Assembly: GCA_016124375.1 (NCBI GenBank)
Contig: WGNV01000003.1
Span: forward strand, 186,001 to 250,000
Length of the DNA: 64,000 nucleotides
Reading direction: 5' to 3'
From: Tepidisphaera sp.
Lineage (GTDB): Bacteria > Planctomycetota > Phycisphaerae > Phycisphaerales > UBA1924
Shown: positions 32,126 through 40,723 of the stretch, piece by piece
How the letters are laid out: every line of letters starts with the position of its first letter
Position numbering within the stretch: position 1 is the stretch's first letter
Program-made: the position numbers and the translations under genes
The notes under the pieces: generated by a model
Database searches by the model: none
What the model saw: the letters and a program-made list of their open reading frames with translations, nothing else
Told to the model about the DNA's origin: nothing

Positions 32126-32538
32126 GCTTGACTCCGATGTTTGAGGCGTGCGAAGAATTCTTTGCCTTGCAAAGGGCAAGAATGGCGGCAGATATACAGC
32201 GCTTGTGACAACGGCCCCGCGCGCATGGCGGGAGCGAACTCTCATTCTTCTCGTCGCGGCGTTGGCACAGTGCACCGGCCGCGAGTCGGACCGTGAGAGA
32301 ATGTCACGACCGTCGTCGGCGATTGCAAAGTTCGAGAGAATTCGCGGGGGCTGGACGGTTTGATGATTCGGCCGCGGCCGCGCCGGCTTTGGGGCATGGA
32401 ACCGGATGTGTGCGCCCGCGTCTCAATAGTGAGCACATTCTCAGGTGCGGATGGTCTGTCCCGCACAAGTGCCGTCCCTACTATTCATGGCGGGTCTGAG
32501 CGGCTGTCCGAACCGGCGCACATGTACACGGAGGATGT
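32126..32538. other. 413-base divergent intergenic region
   Basis: Lies between the PEP-CTERM gene and the TlpA-like gene, so it must hold both promoters. The only structure I can point to is ATTCTT-T-GCC (32157-32166) pairing with GGCAAGAAT (32175-32183) with one bulged base, near the PEP-CTERM gene. A GGAGG ribosome site at 32530-32534 belongs to the next gene. No coding frame is convincing. Confidence 0.6.
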
Positions 32539-33807
32539 ATGAGCACACTTCTGAAGGCGATTGTGGTGGCCGGCTTCGTCGGCACGGGCGTGGTCGCTTC
32601 GGGCCAGACGCCGACGCCGACGCGTCAGGCGGCCGAATCGAAGGATGCCGGCGCGATCCTCGACGCGGCGCGGGCGGCGGTCGCGAATGTGCACGCGCTG
32701 AGCTACAAGGCGGCGGTGTCGGGCGTTGGTGCGCTGGAAGGCAAGGTGCCGTCGCAGACGGCGGACGTGAGCGCGGCCAAGGCGGACGCGGGCGGCTGGA
32801 AGGTCTACACCAAGGGTTCGCAGACGGGCGAGGGCGGGAAGTCGCAGAGCTTCGAGATCGGCTATGACGGGGTGACGGCCCGGGCGATCAATGAGGCGGA
32901 CAAGGTGATCTTCGAGAAGACGGTGCAGGAATGGCCCGACGTGCCGACGTTCTTCGCGACGCAGAGCGCCCGCCCGGTGGTGGCGTGGGAGGTGCTGGAC
33001 GAAAAGGCGATGGATGCCGCGGGAAAGGCGACCAAGTGGCTGGGCGCGGAGAAGGTGGGCGGGGAGATGTGCGACGTGGTGCAGGTGGGCGAGCCGGCGG
33101 ACCACGGCGTCAAGTATTACTTGAGTCAGGCGGATCATCTGCCCAGGCGGATTGATCGGTTTGAGGCCTTGCCCGGGCAGGAGGCGGGGGTGCGGCGGCT
33201 GGAGATCGCGGATCTGAAGCTGGACGACAAGTCAGTCGCGGGCACGTACTCGATCGCCGCGCCGGAGGGGTACGCGGTGCGGGTGGCGAAGCGTGAGCGT
33301 GTGGCGGGGGGAGACAACGAGCGGAAGCTGGGCGACCCGGATGACACCAAGGGGCACCTGGCCAAGCGCGGGGCGGTGAACGAGGGGGACATGGCCCCGG
33401 ATTTTTCGCTGAAGGACAAGGACGGGAAGAACGTGACGCTGGCGGACCTGAAGGGCAAGGTGGTGGTGATGGACTTCTGGGGGACGTGGTGCCCCTGGTG
33501 CGTGAAAGCGATGCCCCAGGTGCAGAAGGTGCACGAGAAGTACAAGGACAAGGACGTGGTGGTGCTGGGGATGGACGTGGAGGGGAACGCGGCGGCCAAG
33601 CCCCTGGAGTTCATGAAGCGCAACAAGTTCACGTACAACACGTTGCTGGACGCCCAGCCGGCCACCGAGACGTACAAGGTGAGCGCGTTCCCCACGCTGT
33701 TCGTGCTGGACAAGACGGGCAAGGTGATTTTCAAGGAAGAAGGGTTCAGCCCGGACTTGTTCGAGAAGGTCTCCAAGGCGATCGACGGGGTGCTGGGCCC
33801 GCAGTAA
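32539..33807 (+). CDS. Exported TlpA/ResA-like thioredoxin with N-terminal carrier-like domain, 422 aa
   Basis: A signal peptide (about 1-22) is followed by a ~230-residue beta-rich domain of the LolA/DUF2092 type (GWKVYTKGSQTGEGGKSQSFEIGYDGVTARAIN), then a thioredoxin domain from about 280 with APDFSLKDKDGKNVTLADLKGK and the redox centre W-C318-P-W-C321. The cis-Pro region reads VSAFPTLFVLD. It probably reduces or isomerises disulphides on exported proteins. GGAGG upstream supports ATG 32539. The coupling of a lipoprotein-carrier-like sensor with a TlpA domain in one chain is a family form I associate with Planctomycetes. Confidence 0.88.
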   Translation: MSTLLKAIVVAGFVGTGVVASGQTPTPTRQAAESKDAGAILDAARAAVANVHALSYKAAVSGVGALEGKVPSQTADVSAAKADAGGWKVYTKGSQTGEGGKSQSFEIGYDGVTARAINEADKVIFEKTVQEWPDVPTFFATQSARPVVAWEVLDEKAMDAAGKATKWLGAEKVGGEMCDVVQVGEPADHGVKYYLSQADHLPRRIDRFEALPGQEAGVRRLEIADLKLDDKSVAGTYSIAAPEGYAVRVAKRERVAGGDNERKLGDPDDTKGHLAKRGAVNEGDMAPDFSLKDKDGKNVTLADLKGKVVVMDFWGTWCPWCVKAMPQVQKVHEKYKDKDVVVLGMDVEGNAAAKPLEFMKRNKFTYNTLLDAQPATETYKVSAFPTLFVLDKTGKVIFKEEGFSPDLFEKVSKAIDGVLGPQ

Positions 33808-34063
33808 GGCGGGGTCGGGCTCCGTGAGGGTCGATTCTGCAGACGCCGGGGAGGTTGGCAGACGAGCCGGCGTGAAACAGCCGGGGCGAAATCCCGAGCA
33901 TGTGTTGAGAGGTTTGAGTATCGTTCTGTTCCGACGGCGTGAGGTGCCCGGGGGGCTCGCGGTCGGGCTTGGTCGGTGGGGTTTATCGGACACACAGGGG
34001 CGGACCGAAGTGCGGTTTGCCCCAAGAGGCCGGGCCTGTTTGGCCCAGATGAAAGGAATGCGA

Positions 34064-35935
34064 ATGTCAACCGGAATGGGGCGGAAGGGTGTGATCAGCG
34101 CCGGCATGCTGTGCGCGATGGCGGGGCTGGCGATGGCGGCCCCGCCGCCGGTGGCGGACCGAGTGCCGGCCAACGCGGCGGGCGTGGTGATGGTCCGCAA
34201 CATCAGCGAGTCGCACGACCGCGTGAAGCACATCATCGAGATGTTCCCCAAGCGTGAAAACGCGGAGGATGAGGATCCTCTCAAGGAAATCGACGAGATG
34301 CTGGACACGCCCGGGTTCAACAAGTCCGGGTCGGCGGCGATGGTGCTGCTGCCGGGCGTGGATGGGACCGTGACCCAGGGCCAGGACCCGGACATCATGG
34401 TGATCGTTCCGGTGAGCGACTACAAGGCGTTCGTCACCAAGTTCGGGGGCAACGCCTCGGACAAGGTCACCAAGGTCGAGTTCAAGAAGGATGGCGAGGC
34501 GGGGGGCGAGGAAGACAAGCCCAAGTTCGCCCGCGACATCGGCGGCGGCTACGCCATCGTGACGTCCAAGCAGGAGATCGCCGAGGCGTTCGAGGGCAAG
34601 GGCGGCAACGCCGAGGCGCACGCCAAGCTCATGGGCAAGGCGGGTTCGCGCATCGCGGATGATGCCAACGTGCTGCTGGTGGGCAACTTCAAGGCGCTGC
34701 AGCCGGCGATCCACGAGATGGTGGAAGGGATCAAGAGCCAGGGCGAGATGGCGTCGATGATGATGGGCGCCAATCCGCAGGCGGGGAACCAGGCGGCGGC
34801 GGGCATCGCGATGTTCACGTCCGTCATCGAGAACCTGGAGAAGGACGGCCAGTCGGGCGTCATGGGCGTCAACATCGGCGACGCGGGCATCACGCTCGAT
34901 TTCGGGGCCCAGTTCAGCGAGGGCACGGAGAGCGCCAAGATGTTCGACGGGGAGGGGCACAGCGACCACCTGATCAAGTCGCTGCCCAACCAGCCCTTCT
35001 ACTTCGCCGGGGCGGTGGACACCAGTCACGCCGGGCTGAAGCAGATGCTGGCCAAGCTGCAGGCGACGGCCAAAGCCGCGGCTGAGGAGGCGGCGAAGAA
35101 GAGCGCCGACAACAGCGGCAAGCCGGCGACCACGAAGACCCCGGGCACGCTCGACAACTTCATGAGCACCCTGGACAACTCGACGGGCTACGCCTTCTCG
35201 ATGGGCCAGAGCCCGGCGCTGATGGGCGGGGGTCTTCTGCTCCGCACGACGGCCTACAGCGAGAGCGCGGACCCGGCCAAGCTGCTGGCGACGATGCGCG
35301 AGAACACCAAGAAGGCGGACGGGATGGTGGAGGGCGGGCTGACGACGAAGGTGACGTACACCCCGGACGCCGCCAAGGTGGGCGATGTGTCGGCCGACTC
35401 CTGGAAGATCGGGTTCACGGCTGATCCGAACGACCCGAGCGCGGCCCAGGCGAAGCAGATGATGGGCATGATCTTCGGCCCGGGCGGGCTGAGCGGCATG
35501 GTCGCTCCGGCCAAGCACGGGCTGGTGTCGATCATGAGCAACGACACGGATTTCCTGGGCAAGTCGCTGGAGGCGGCCAACGGTGGCAAGAACCAGGGCG
35601 ACGACGAGCAGCTGGCCGCGGCCGCCGGGCACCTGCCCAAGGGCCGCAACGCCGAGTTCTACATCGGCGTCAAGCCCATCGCCGAGTCGGTGCTGGGGCT
35701 GATGGCGATGTTCAGCGGCAATGCTCCGGAAGTGAAGCTGCCGGAGAAGGTGTCGCCGATCGCGATCGGGGCGGCGACCGACGCGGGCGCCGGGCACATC
35801 CGCGTGTTCGTGCCGCAGGATGTCGTGCAGACGCTGGCCGACATCGCCAAGTCGATGAAGGAGCAGAACGAGGCGCCGGCCGAAGCTCCTGCCCCCAAGA
35901 ACGACGACGACAAGAGCAAGTCGCCCCGGTTCTGA
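34064..35935 (+). CDS. Large secreted protein of unknown function, 623 aa
   Basis: A signal peptide is visible (MGRKGVISAGMLCAMAGLAMAAPPP). The rest is a long mixed alpha/beta protein with Met-, Gly- and Lys-rich stretches, for example MASMMMGANPQAGNQAAAG, and a repeated plan of DxxxMVIVPVSDYKAFV and LVGNFKALQPAIHEM segments that recalls DUF3352-type proteins. The C-terminus is a disordered Pro/Asp/Lys tail. AAAGGA with a 6-base gap selects ATG 34064. Function unknown; a strong terminator follows. Good codon bias suggests substantial expression. The 256 bases upstream (33808-34063) hold no gene. Confidence 0.75.
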   Translation: MSTGMGRKGVISAGMLCAMAGLAMAAPPPVADRVPANAAGVVMVRNISESHDRVKHIIEMFPKRENAEDEDPLKEIDEMLDTPGFNKSGSAAMVLLPGVDGTVTQGQDPDIMVIVPVSDYKAFVTKFGGNASDKVTKVEFKKDGEAGGEEDKPKFARDIGGGYAIVTSKQEIAEAFEGKGGNAEAHAKLMGKAGSRIADDANVLLVGNFKALQPAIHEMVEGIKSQGEMASMMMGANPQAGNQAAAGIAMFTSVIENLEKDGQSGVMGVNIGDAGITLDFGAQFSEGTESAKMFDGEGHSDHLIKSLPNQPFYFAGAVDTSHAGLKQMLAKLQATAKAAAEEAAKKSADNSGKPATTKTPGTLDNFMSTLDNSTGYAFSMGQSPALMGGGLLLRTTAYSESADPAKLLATMRENTKKADGMVEGGLTTKVTYTPDAAKVGDVSADSWKIGFTADPNDPSAAQAKQMMGMIFGPGGLSGMVAPAKHGLVSIMSNDTDFLGKSLEAANGGKNQGDDEQLAAAAGHLPKGRNAEFYIGVKPIAESVLGLMAMFSGNAPEVKLPEKVSPIAIGAATDAGAGHIRVFVPQDVVQTLADIAKSMKEQNEAPAEAPAPKNDDDKSKSPRF

Positions 35936-36015
35936 GGCCGGACGATGCAGAGGTTGAGATAGACCAGCCGCCGCCCCGGGCTGCCGAGCGGCGTCAGAAC
36001 AGAAGGCCTTCTTCA

Positions 36016-36042
36016 AACCCCCGCTGCTCGCGGGGGTTTTTT
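36016..36042 (+). terminator. Rho-independent terminator after the 623-aa secreted protein
   Basis: AACCCCCGC (36016-36024) pairs with GCGGGGGTT (36030-36038), 5-base loop, followed by TTTT. It lies about 80 bases after the stop. Confidence 0.9.
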
Positions 36043-36077
36043 GCATCCCTAGCTTGAGCATGCGAGTATGACGGGGC

Positions 36078-37028
36078 GTGACCAGCCAGCACATATGCCC
36101 GCGCTGCGGCTATGACCTCTCGGGCGAGACGAGCCGCTGGGAGGAGGCGTGCCCGTTGCGCGGGCGATGTCCGGAATGCGGGACTGAGTTTGAATGGGAG
36201 TTGATTTTTCTTCCCGGGCGATTTGATCTGCCCTGGTTCGTTGAGCACGGGCACGGGTGGCGCGAGTTTGTGCGGCGATGGCCCAGGACGCTGGCCAAGG
36301 TGTTGGTGCCGCCCGGGTTTTGGCGAGAGGTGGATGTGACGCGGCGGGTGAGCGTGAAGCGGGCATTGGCGTGGGTGCTGGTGCCGCTGGTGGTGCTGCA
36401 TGTGGTAGCCAGTGTCGTGGCGCTTCTGCCGGGAATCGTTGTCACCGGGGGGTCGATCAGTTCCATCACATTGATTGATGTGCAGGAAGCGGCGCTGTAC
36501 CCGTTCTGGGACATGTACTTCTTGGGTTCCTCCTTCAGCACGCTGAGTTTGCAGTTCTGGATGCTGGTGCAGCCCCGTTACGTCCGGTGGGGCGTGGCGT
36601 GCGCGCTGGCGTGGCCGCTCGTGTTGGCGCTGCTGCCGGCGACGCGTCACCTGGCGAAACTGCGTTGGCACCATCTAGCGAGGGCGGCGGGGTATTCGGT
36701 GTGGTGGGTCATTGCGTTGCCGCTGTTTCGAATTGGGCGAGACTTGGTTTTTCTCTTCGAGGTGCTCAGCGTTCCTGCGATTAACCGACCCAAGCCTTTG
36801 CCATTGAGTGGATGGTGGGGTGGGCCGCGGAAGTACTTTCTTTGGGAGTTCTGGCCCCAGTTGGTGGGCACGGCGCTGGTCGCGTGGGTGCTTTGGTGGT
36901 GGTGGTGCGCGTGCACCGTCGGGTGGAAGATCGAGCGTGGGCGCCTGGTTTGGATTCTGTTGACGATCGCGGCGATGCTGGCAGGGTGCGTCGCCTCGTT
37001 GGACGAGGCAGCGCTGTCGGGTTGGTAG
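36078..37028 (+). CDS. Zinc-ribbon multi-pass membrane protein, 316 aa
   Basis: The N-terminal zinc ribbon CPRCGYDLSGE...GRCPECGTEFEWE occupies residues 7-40 and is of the planctomycete CPxCxYxL type, here at the N-terminus rather than the C-terminus. At least five membrane segments follow, at about 98-125, 155-180, 175-198, 208-235 and 255-280, with the last near WILLTIAAMLAGCVASL. Start is GTG 36078. Family and function not recognised; a membrane protein with a cytoplasmic metal-binding knuckle. It stands alone. Confidence 0.72.
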   Translation: MTSQHICPRCGYDLSGETSRWEEACPLRGRCPECGTEFEWELIFLPGRFDLPWFVEHGHGWREFVRRWPRTLAKVLVPPGFWREVDVTRRVSVKRALAWVLVPLVVLHVVASVVALLPGIVVTGGSISSITLIDVQEAALYPFWDMYFLGSSFSTLSLQFWMLVQPRYVRWGVACALAWPLVLALLPATRHLAKLRWHHLARAAGYSVWWVIALPLFRIGRDLVFLFEVLSVPAINRPKPLPLSGWWGGPRKYFLWEFWPQLVGTALVAWVLWWWWCACTVGWKIERGRLVWILLTIAAMLAGCVASLDEAALSGW

Positions 37029-37138
37029 TTTCTGCGCTTGCGGAAGCGACTCGCAAGGCGAGATCGAGGAATCAGCGGCAGAACAGAGCAGCCCTCGCTG
37101 GTAGCCGAGGCGGGTGTTGAGTATCGTGTAGCCTTGGC

Positions 37139-37501
37139 ATGACCTCCCAACCCATCCAACCCCATCTGCGTCTCGCCCAGGCCTACGGCGTCGCGGCTCC
37201 TCGCTCCGGCGTGCCCGCGCGGGCCGCCGGCGTGCGGGATTCTGTGGAGATTTCGGGGGCCGTGTCGCAGGATCAACTGCCCACGCTGGCCCAGCGGGCC
37301 AAGACGCCCAAGACGGCGGCGCTGGTGGCGGCCCGGGTGCCGGGCGTATCGCTGGATGTGGCGGCGGGCTCGGGGGCTGGCACGGCGCCGACCTCGGCGG
37401 GGTCGCTGGCGTTGTACACGAATCCGGCGCTGAAGAACGCCGCGGCGACCGGGGTGACGCTGGGTGCGGCCGTCGGGTCGAGCCTGGATGTTCAGGCGTA
37501 G
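37139..37501 (+). CDS. Hypothetical protein, 120 aa
   Basis: Low-complexity, Ala/Gly/Ser/Val-rich and probably disordered, with a short block DSVEISGAVSQDQLPTL and KTAALVAARVPG that faintly recalls flagellar anti-sigma (FlgM-like) or flagellar-associated small proteins in which a D-x-V-E-I-S motif is common. The similarity is too weak for a name. No signal peptide. It is isolated between two plus-strand genes. Confidence 0.5.
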   Translation: MTSQPIQPHLRLAQAYGVAAPRSGVPARAAGVRDSVEISGAVSQDQLPTLAQRAKTPKTAALVAARVPGVSLDVAAGSGAGTAPTSAGSLALYTNPALKNAAATGVTLGAAVGSSLDVQA

Positions 37502-37665
37502 AACTATTTTCGCGATGGGTGAAAGCGCTCGCCGCAACGTCCGATTGCGGGTTATGCGGGCAAACGCCGGGATGATTGGTGCGGAATCCGGGGGATTTTG
37601 CGTTGGGCCGCGAGTCGTTCGCCCTGACCACCGATAAGCGATGCTATCGGGGCAGAGGCGACGCT

Positions 37666-38886
37666 ATGAATGAACCAACGGCCGACACTTTGGTGATTGT
37701 GCTCCCCGGCGGCGTTTCGTTGCGCTCGTGGGCTCAGAAGGGCGTGCTGGCGCGCGAATGGCGTCTGTACGAGGGCCTGAAGGAGCATTATGAGCGCTTC
37801 GTGATCGTCAGTTATGGCGATGGCGAGGATGCTTCGGCGCTGGCGGGCGTGCCTTCGCCCGAGACGTTGAAGAAGATCACGGTGATCTCGAGCACCAACG
37901 GTCTGGGGGCGCACGACGCGACGGCGTCGATCTCCATGCGTGTGGCGGAGGCGTGCGAGGGGGCCAAGGGCGTGGTGGTGAAGACCCACCAGATGAGCCG
38001 CAGCGACGTCGCGGTGTCGATCGCCGAGGCGTTGCGCCTGCGGGGCATGACGACGGGGCTGATCGCGCGGGGCGGGTATCTGTGGACGAGGTTTGTGGCG
38101 TTCGAGAGCGGGTCGGAATCACCCCAGGCGATCGCGGCGTCGGTGCAGGAGGGGAACTTGTGTCGTGGGGCCGACGTGGTGGTCGGCAGCACGCGCGAGA
38201 TGATCGAGGACCTGGCGTGGCGCTACGGGCTGGAGACGTCGCGCTGCGCGGTGGTGCCGTGCTTTGTGCTGACCGACCATGAACCGACGACGCCGAGCGA
38301 GCGCGACCCGGGGCTGCTGCTGTACAGCGGGCCGCTGGTGGCGAGGAAGCGCGTGAAGGTGCTGGTGCAGGCGATGGCGGAACTGCCGGAGGAGACGCGG
38401 GGCAAGGTCAAGCTGCGGATCGTGGGCGACGGGCCGGAGCGCGAGGCGCTTGAGTCGCTGGCGCGCGAACTGAATGCGCCGGTGGAGTTCTCGCCCCGCC
38501 AGACGCACGGCGAGTTGCTGGAGATGCTCTCCAAGTGCACGCTTTTCCTGCAGCCTTCTGAACTGGAAGGCCAGCCCATCACGGTGCTGGAGGCGATGGC
38601 CAGCGGGGCGCCGGTGCTCGTGGCTAACAGCCAGGGGCTGGACTCGGTGGTGACGCACGGGATGAACGGCCTGCGGATTCAGGCGACGCCCGAGGCGTTC
38701 GCGACGGCGATTGATGAACTTTTGCGCGACGCGGATTGGCGCGAGGTGATCGGGTCGGCCGCGGCCAACACCACCCGCGCGGAGTTCGGACTCAGCACCA
38801 TTTTGCCCCAGGAGCTGCGCACCCACCAGCGGGCCCTGACGCTGGGGGCGGCCAAGACGCTGTGCAAACTGAGGGCGAGCGCCTAG
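37666..38886 (+). CDS. Glycosyltransferase family 4, 406 aa
   Basis: A GT-B fold, retaining glycosyltransferase. The C-terminal nucleotide-sugar domain is clear: LLLYSGPLVARKRVKVLVQAM, KLRIVGDGPEREALESLA, and the signature LQPSELEGQPITVLEAMASGAPVLVA with the E-x7-E pair. The N-terminal acceptor domain is diverged but keeps Rossmann-type spacing. AGAGGCG supports ATG 37666. It is followed by a methyltransferase-like gene and an HAD phosphatase in the same direction, so together they may assemble a surface glycan. Donor and acceptor are not evident. Confidence 0.9.
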   Translation: MNEPTADTLVIVLPGGVSLRSWAQKGVLAREWRLYEGLKEHYERFVIVSYGDGEDASALAGVPSPETLKKITVISSTNGLGAHDATASISMRVAEACEGAKGVVVKTHQMSRSDVAVSIAEALRLRGMTTGLIARGGYLWTRFVAFESGSESPQAIAASVQEGNLCRGADVVVGSTREMIEDLAWRYGLETSRCAVVPCFVLTDHEPTTPSERDPGLLLYSGPLVARKRVKVLVQAMAELPEETRGKVKLRIVGDGPEREALESLARELNAPVEFSPRQTHGELLEMLSKCTLFLQPSELEGQPITVLEAMASGAPVLVANSQGLDSVVTHGMNGLRIQATPEAFATAIDELLRDADWREVIGSAAANTTRAEFGLSTILPQELRTHQRALTLGAAKTLCKLRASA

Positions 38887-38965
38887 GAGCGGACGACGCC
38901 GGGAAGGAAGGCCCGGACCAGCAAGCGCCGAGTGTGTTGGATCAGGCGTGGAGAGGAAAGAGAGC

Positions 38966-39559
38966 ATGCCCACGCAACCCACCAGACTTTTCCTGGCCCC
39001 CCTGGGGGTCGAGCCGCCCGCGGGCTGGCTGAGCGTGAGCGCCGGCACGCTGCGCGGGATGCACCTGCCCAGCGGCAGCGCGGACGCGGCGTACGTCGAA
39101 GACCTGCCCAGCATCATGCGCGAGAGCGAACTGGTGGTGCTGCTGGAAGAACTCAACCGGATCGTGAAACCCGGGGGCTGGCGCGACAGCGCCGACGGGA
39201 CCAATACGTTCGTGGGCGGATTGATCCGGATCGCCACGCCCGACATCGCCACCGCCACGCGGGCGTACATCGACGCGGACATGACGTATTTCAAGCTGGC
39301 CCTGGGCGCCGGCGCGGACGAGGTGACGCCCGGGGCGGCCCTGGCGATGTGGCTGAGCCGCTATGCCCCGGTGCGCGCCTATGACCATGGGAGCATGACG
39401 GGTGCGATCCGGCGAGCCGGGCTCAACGGCGTCTATCGCAGCGCCCGGCACAAGAGCCTGGTGCCGGATCTGCGCGATCAGGCGTTTGACGGGCAGGGTG
39501 AACACAGGCTTTACTTTGAGTGCTGGCGCGAAGCCACGAGCGAGAAAGAAGCAGCATGA
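38966..39559 (+). CDS. SAM-methyltransferase-like protein, 197 aa
   Basis: The segment LLEELNRIVKPGGWRDSADGTNTFVGGLIRIATPD fits the post-motif-II part of class I methyltransferases (EL.RVLKPGG..RI..PD), but the glycine-rich SAM loop at the N-terminus is missing; only PTRLFLAPLGVEPPAGWLSV is there, giving a reduced fold seen in polysaccharide-locus methyltransferase-like proteins. Activity is therefore doubtful. GAGAGGA precedes ATG 38966. Its stop overlaps the HAD gene start (ATGA). Confidence 0.65.
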   Translation: MPTQPTRLFLAPLGVEPPAGWLSVSAGTLRGMHLPSGSADAAYVEDLPSIMRESELVVLLEELNRIVKPGGWRDSADGTNTFVGGLIRIATPDIATATRAYIDADMTYFKLALGAGADEVTPGAALAMWLSRYAPVRAYDHGSMTGAIRRAGLNGVYRSARHKSLVPDLRDQAFDGQGEHRLYFECWREATSEKEAA

Positions 39560-40095
39560 AGAAGACTTCCAGGCGTGCGGCGGGTGGGCGGAAGAAACTC
39601 CTTACCCCGGCCGCGGCCCGGAAGGTGCTCGCCTCGCTTCGGCTCATCGTGTTCGACTTTGACGGCGTGATGACCGACAACCGCGTGCTGGTGATGCAGA
39701 CCGGGCACGAGGGGGTCATGTGCAACCGCAGCGACGGGCTGGGCGTGGGCATGCTGCACGAGGCGGGCGTGCCCATGCTGGTGCTGTCCAAGGAACAAAA
39801 TCCGGTGGTGAGCGCCCGGTGCGGGAAACTCAAAATTGAGTGCCTGCAGGGGATCGACGACAAGCCCACTCGCCTGGCGTCGCTGCTGGTGTCGAGGCGG
39901 ATCAACCCGGCCAACGTGGCGTACGTGGGGAACGACGTGAACGATGTGGGATGTATGGAGATGGTGGGGTTGCCGATCGCGGTGGCGGATGCGTACGAGC
40001 CGGCGCTGAAGGCGGCGAAGATGGTGACGACGCGGGCGGGCGGGCACGGGGCGGTGCGCGAAGTGTGCGATTGGATTTTGGCGGCGCGTGAGTAG
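39556..40095 (+). CDS. HAD-family sugar phosphatase (KdsC/sialate-type), 179 aa
   Basis: A small HAD phosphatase of the C0 type without a cap domain, as in 3-deoxy-octulosonate-8-phosphate phosphatase and the C-terminal domain of sialic-acid enzymes. D34 and D36 in FDFDGVMTDN are the nucleophile and acid-base pair; the NRSDGLGVGMLHEAG and VLSKEQNPVV segments follow, and GNDVNDVGCM carries the metal Asp. The phrase LSKEQNPVVSARCGKL is closer to the nonulosonate branch than to E. coli KdsC. Coupled to the upstream gene through ATGA. Probably tetrameric, acting on an 8- or 9-carbon keto sugar phosphate. Confidence 0.82.
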   Translation: MKKTSRRAAGGRKKLLTPAAARKVLASLRLIVFDFDGVMTDNRVLVMQTGHEGVMCNRSDGLGVGMLHEAGVPMLVLSKEQNPVVSARCGKLKIECLQGIDDKPTRLASLLVSRRINPANVAYVGNDVNDVGCMEMVGLPIAVADAYEPALKAAKMVTTRAGGHGAVREVCDWILAARE

Positions 40096-40194
40096 GCTGG
40101 CGCCGAAGCGTCGGAAGTGAAGAAGAGAGAAGGAAGGGAAGGCCGGCGGCGACCCGCCGGGCCACCCGGGCAGGCCACTCCAGAGGGCGACTAC

Positions 40195-40662
40195 ATGAGC
40201 CACGAGATCGATCCCGTCGTGCAGGCCCTCGCGCTGGAGGCGGCCATCGAGCAAGCCCGCAAATCCAAGCGCGAGGGGGGCATCCCCATCGGCTCAGCGC
40301 TCGTCAATGACCGGGGCGTCGTCGTGGCGCTCGGGCACAACCTGCGGGTGCAGAATGGCGACCCGACCGCCCACGCCGAGACCGTGTGCATTCGCAATGC
40401 CGGGCGCCGGCGCGACTGGCACACGCTCACGCTCGCCAGCACGCTCTCGCCCTGCGCCATGTGCAGCGGCACGGCGGTGCTGCACCGGATTCCCCGGGTC
40501 GTGATCGGCGAGAACACGACGTTTCAGGGGCGCGAAGACTGGCTGCGCGAGGGCGGAGCGGGCGTGCACGTGCTGCACGATGCCCGGTGCATCGAACTGA
40601 TGACCGATTTCATCCGCGAAAACCCGGAGCTGTGGAACGAAGACATCGGCGTGCCGGAATGA
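40195..40662 (+). CDS. Cytosine deaminase, fungal-type (CDA superfamily), 155 aa
   Basis: Zinc-dependent deaminase. H60-A61-E62 provides the first ligand and catalytic Glu, C87 and C90 in SPCAMC the other two ligands. Unlike tRNA adenosine deaminases, the framing sequence (GGIPIGSALVNDRG, ALGHNLRVQNGDPTAHAET, PRVVIGENTTFQG and the end ELWNEDIG) closely follows yeast cytosine deaminase, which ends WFEDIGE. It would convert cytosine to uracil for salvage. GAGGG before ATG 40195 is the ribosome site. Confidence 0.85.
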   Translation: MSHEIDPVVQALALEAAIEQARKSKREGGIPIGSALVNDRGVVVALGHNLRVQNGDPTAHAETVCIRNAGRRRDWHTLTLASTLSPCAMCSGTAVLHRIPRVVIGENTTFQGREDWLREGGAGVHVLHDARCIELMTDFIRENPELWNEDIGVPE

Positions 40663-40723
40663 CGTTCGCGGAACCGACGCGAGACGCACGACCCGGACCT
40701 TCGCTTCGCTCAGGTCCGGCGTC

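Noticed and set aside
40195..40662. Calling the deaminase tadA
   Set aside because: Framing sequence and C-terminus follow yeast cytosine deaminase, not tRNA adenosine deaminase.
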